From Accumulibacter sp. (GTDB lineage: Bacteria; Pseudomonadota; Gammaproteobacteria; Burkholderiales; Rhodocyclaceae), in contig DPSD01000414.1 in NCBI GenBank assembly GCA_003538495.1, positions 1 through 6,830 on the forward strand: a stretch of 6,830 bases of DNA. The letters are read 5' to 3'. Position 1 is the first letter of the stretch. Each line of letters starts with the position of its first letter. Below are positions 6,178-6,830 of this stretch, one piece after another. The notes beneath the pieces are model-generated. The model searched no databases. It had not been told where the DNA came from and was given only the letters and a program-made list of their open reading frames with translations. Position numbers and translations under genes: made by a program.

Positions 6178-6212
6178 CGCTAGAAAAAAAACCAGGCGGT
6201 ACCCAGACCGCG
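6178..6212 (-). promoter_or_regulatory. Leader hairpin followed by U8, possible attenuator
   Basis: On the minus strand GCGGT pairs with ACCGC around a six-base loop, and after CTGG comes a run of eight Ts (about 6190-6183). It lies between the promoter-like boxes and the binding protein start, close to the predicted transcript 5' end. A second hairpin follows in the leader: CGGCGT and ACGCCG enclose TTCGCG. The stem is short and the U-run is four bases away, so termination would be weak or conditional. Confidence 0.4.
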
Positions 6213-6217
6213 GCCGG

Positions 6218-6246
6218 ACTATAGCCGGCCGAAGGCGATCGATCAA
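6218..6246 (-). promoter_or_regulatory. Sigma70-like promoter for the transporter operon
   Basis: On the minus strand TTGATC (6246-6241) and TATAGT (6223-6218) are separated by exactly 17 bp and match consensus at 4/6 and 5/6 positions. Transcription would begin near 6211, giving a leader of about 110 bases before ATG 6100. I see no adjacent regulator gene in the window. Confidence 0.6.
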
Positions 6247-6430
6247 GCCTCGGGCGCGCACTCGCGCAGGCTGGCGGGGCCCGGTACAGTCCTGCCGCAA
6301 CCGTTCGCCACACCTCAAGAGAAGCCGCCACTGGCATGATTTTGCGGCATGAACATTGGTCCAGACGACGACGCCGTAGCAACGACGAGATGCGCCTGAG
6401 CACGCATGATCGCTATCAGATGGACGACAA
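6247..6430. other. Gap without recognisable gene
   Basis: Between the transporter promoter and the transposase remnant I find no convincing gene. Short open frames (for example from ATG 6336 or ATG 6349 on the plus strand) give Arg-rich or very short products without an RBS or family features. TACAGT at 6284-6289 on the plus strand resembles a -10 box but lacks a -35 partner. Confidence 0.5.
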
Positions 6431-6690
6431 CTGCGCTTGGTGGGTCCTCGCCTGGCCGGGGCCACGGTTCTGCTCGCGCTGCGAATGCGCCTCTCGCGAG
6501 CGAGCATTCGCGAGCTCGTGCGGGAAGTCTTCGAGCTGACGCCAAGCGCCGGCGTGATCGATGCGACGATCCGTGAAGGGGGCCGTGCCAGCTTCGCGCT
6601 GGAGGACCCTCTGGCGGCCGACATCGTGCAAGTGGCGCAGTTGTGCGTCGATGAAACTCGCGATCCGAAGCCGGCGTGCTGCATTGGCTG
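6431..6690 (+). pseudogene. Degenerate IS66-family transposase fragment
   Basis: One plus-strand frame (codons 6431-6655) reads LRLVGPRLAGATVLLALRM, then SRASIRELVREVFELTPSAG, VIDATIREGG and VQVAQLCVDE. This resembles the middle of IS66-type transposases: the GPRL helix, the region before the catalytic core, and the DET motif carrying the first DDE aspartate (here D at 6650-6652). After ACT at 6656 the similarity continues in another frame from 6658 as SRSEAGVLHWL, where intact relatives read something like DET, a few residues, then LHWLWV. A single missing base near 6656-6658 restores one frame, so the copy looks frameshifted. No start codon, Zn-finger N-terminus, second or third catalytic residue, or terminal inverted repeats are visible; both ends seem lost. 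The same frame has stops at 6377 and 6407, just upstream. The match is from memory of the family and is moderate. Confidence 0.55.
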
Positions 6691-6830
6691 CGTGGCCGCT
6701 GGCCGAAGATACACCGGCGCCGACATCGCTGCCGCTCGCAAAGGCCTAAAGCTCCCAGCGCTTCCCGCGCTCCATGCTATCCCGACTGCAACATTGGGGC
6801 GCGAACGATTGGGTTTAGGTCGTTTTGTGT
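6691..6830. other. Right edge, no gene recognised
   Basis: All similarity to the transposase fades after 6690. Two plus-strand frames remain open to the window edge but their products resemble nothing I know, as expected for GC-rich DNA or further decayed element sequence. The last ~60 bases are less GC-rich than the rest. No inverted-repeat end of an insertion sequence could be identified without the sequence beyond the window. Confidence 0.4.

Noticed and set aside
6101..6403. Longer start for the binding protein
   Set aside because: The extension would place ~100 residues before a textbook signal peptide and would run through the promoter and leader. ATG 6100 has AGGGAG.
6336..6749. Small open frames at 6336-6539 and 6561-6749 (plus) and 6315-6545 (minus) as genes
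   Set aside because: They are Arg-rich, lack RBSs and overlap the transposase-like frame, so they are taken as shadows.
1..6830. CRISPR array, tRNA, rRNA, toxin-antitoxin or phage genes
   Set aside because: No regularly spaced repeats with spacers, no cloverleaf or rRNA segments, and no recognisable proteins of these kinds were seen on either strand.

Overview
This is a GC-rich window (about two thirds G+C by eye) whose proteins look like those of a Gram-negative proteobacterium. The codon use, the promoter-like boxes and the general flavour of the peroxiredoxin and transporter proteins fit Betaproteobacteria, perhaps a Rhodocyclales or Accumulibacter-like lineage, but no marker gene here proves that.

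Layout. (1) The left edge carries the first ~100 codons of a leftward NfeD-type, ClpP-class membrane serine protease that runs off the window. (2) A 371-bp divergent intergenic region follows, with an unexpected pair of three-unit 12-bp tandem repeats: one covers the protease ribosome binding site and start codon, the other lies upstream of the next gene. (3) A rightward persulfide dioxygenase-rhodanese fusion (674-1732) is followed, behind its own sigma70-like promoter, by a rightward 1-Cys (Prx6-type) peroxiredoxin (1953-2612). (4) A hairpin-rich convergent junction separates these from a leftward three-gene ABC transporter operon of the phosphonate/phosphite class. Its transcription order is binding protein (6100 to 5231), ATPase (5225 to 4326, TTG start) and a duplicated, fused two-domain permease (4329 to 2725, ATGA overlap with the ATPase). 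A sigma70-like promoter and a short hairpin plus U8 leader precede the binding protein. (5) The right edge holds a frameshifted remnant of an IS66-family transposase, with no intact gene.

How the genes fit together. The dioxygenase-rhodanese fusion oxidises glutathione persulfide to sulfite and can exchange sulfane sulfur. The peroxiredoxin removes peroxides. Together they suggest a sulfane-sulfur/oxidative-stress neighbourhood. The transporter has the PhnC/PhnD/PhnE architecture but no C-P lyase or phosphite dehydrogenase genes beside it. From memory, its binding protein most resembles the branch annotated as 'putative selenate ABC transporter substrate-binding protein', so an oxyanion other than phosphonate is likely. 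That assignment is an inference.

I do not see a clear new defence or mobile system. The points most worth a second look are the paired 12-bp repeats around the divergent region, the possible attenuator in the transporter leader, and the transporter's substrate.
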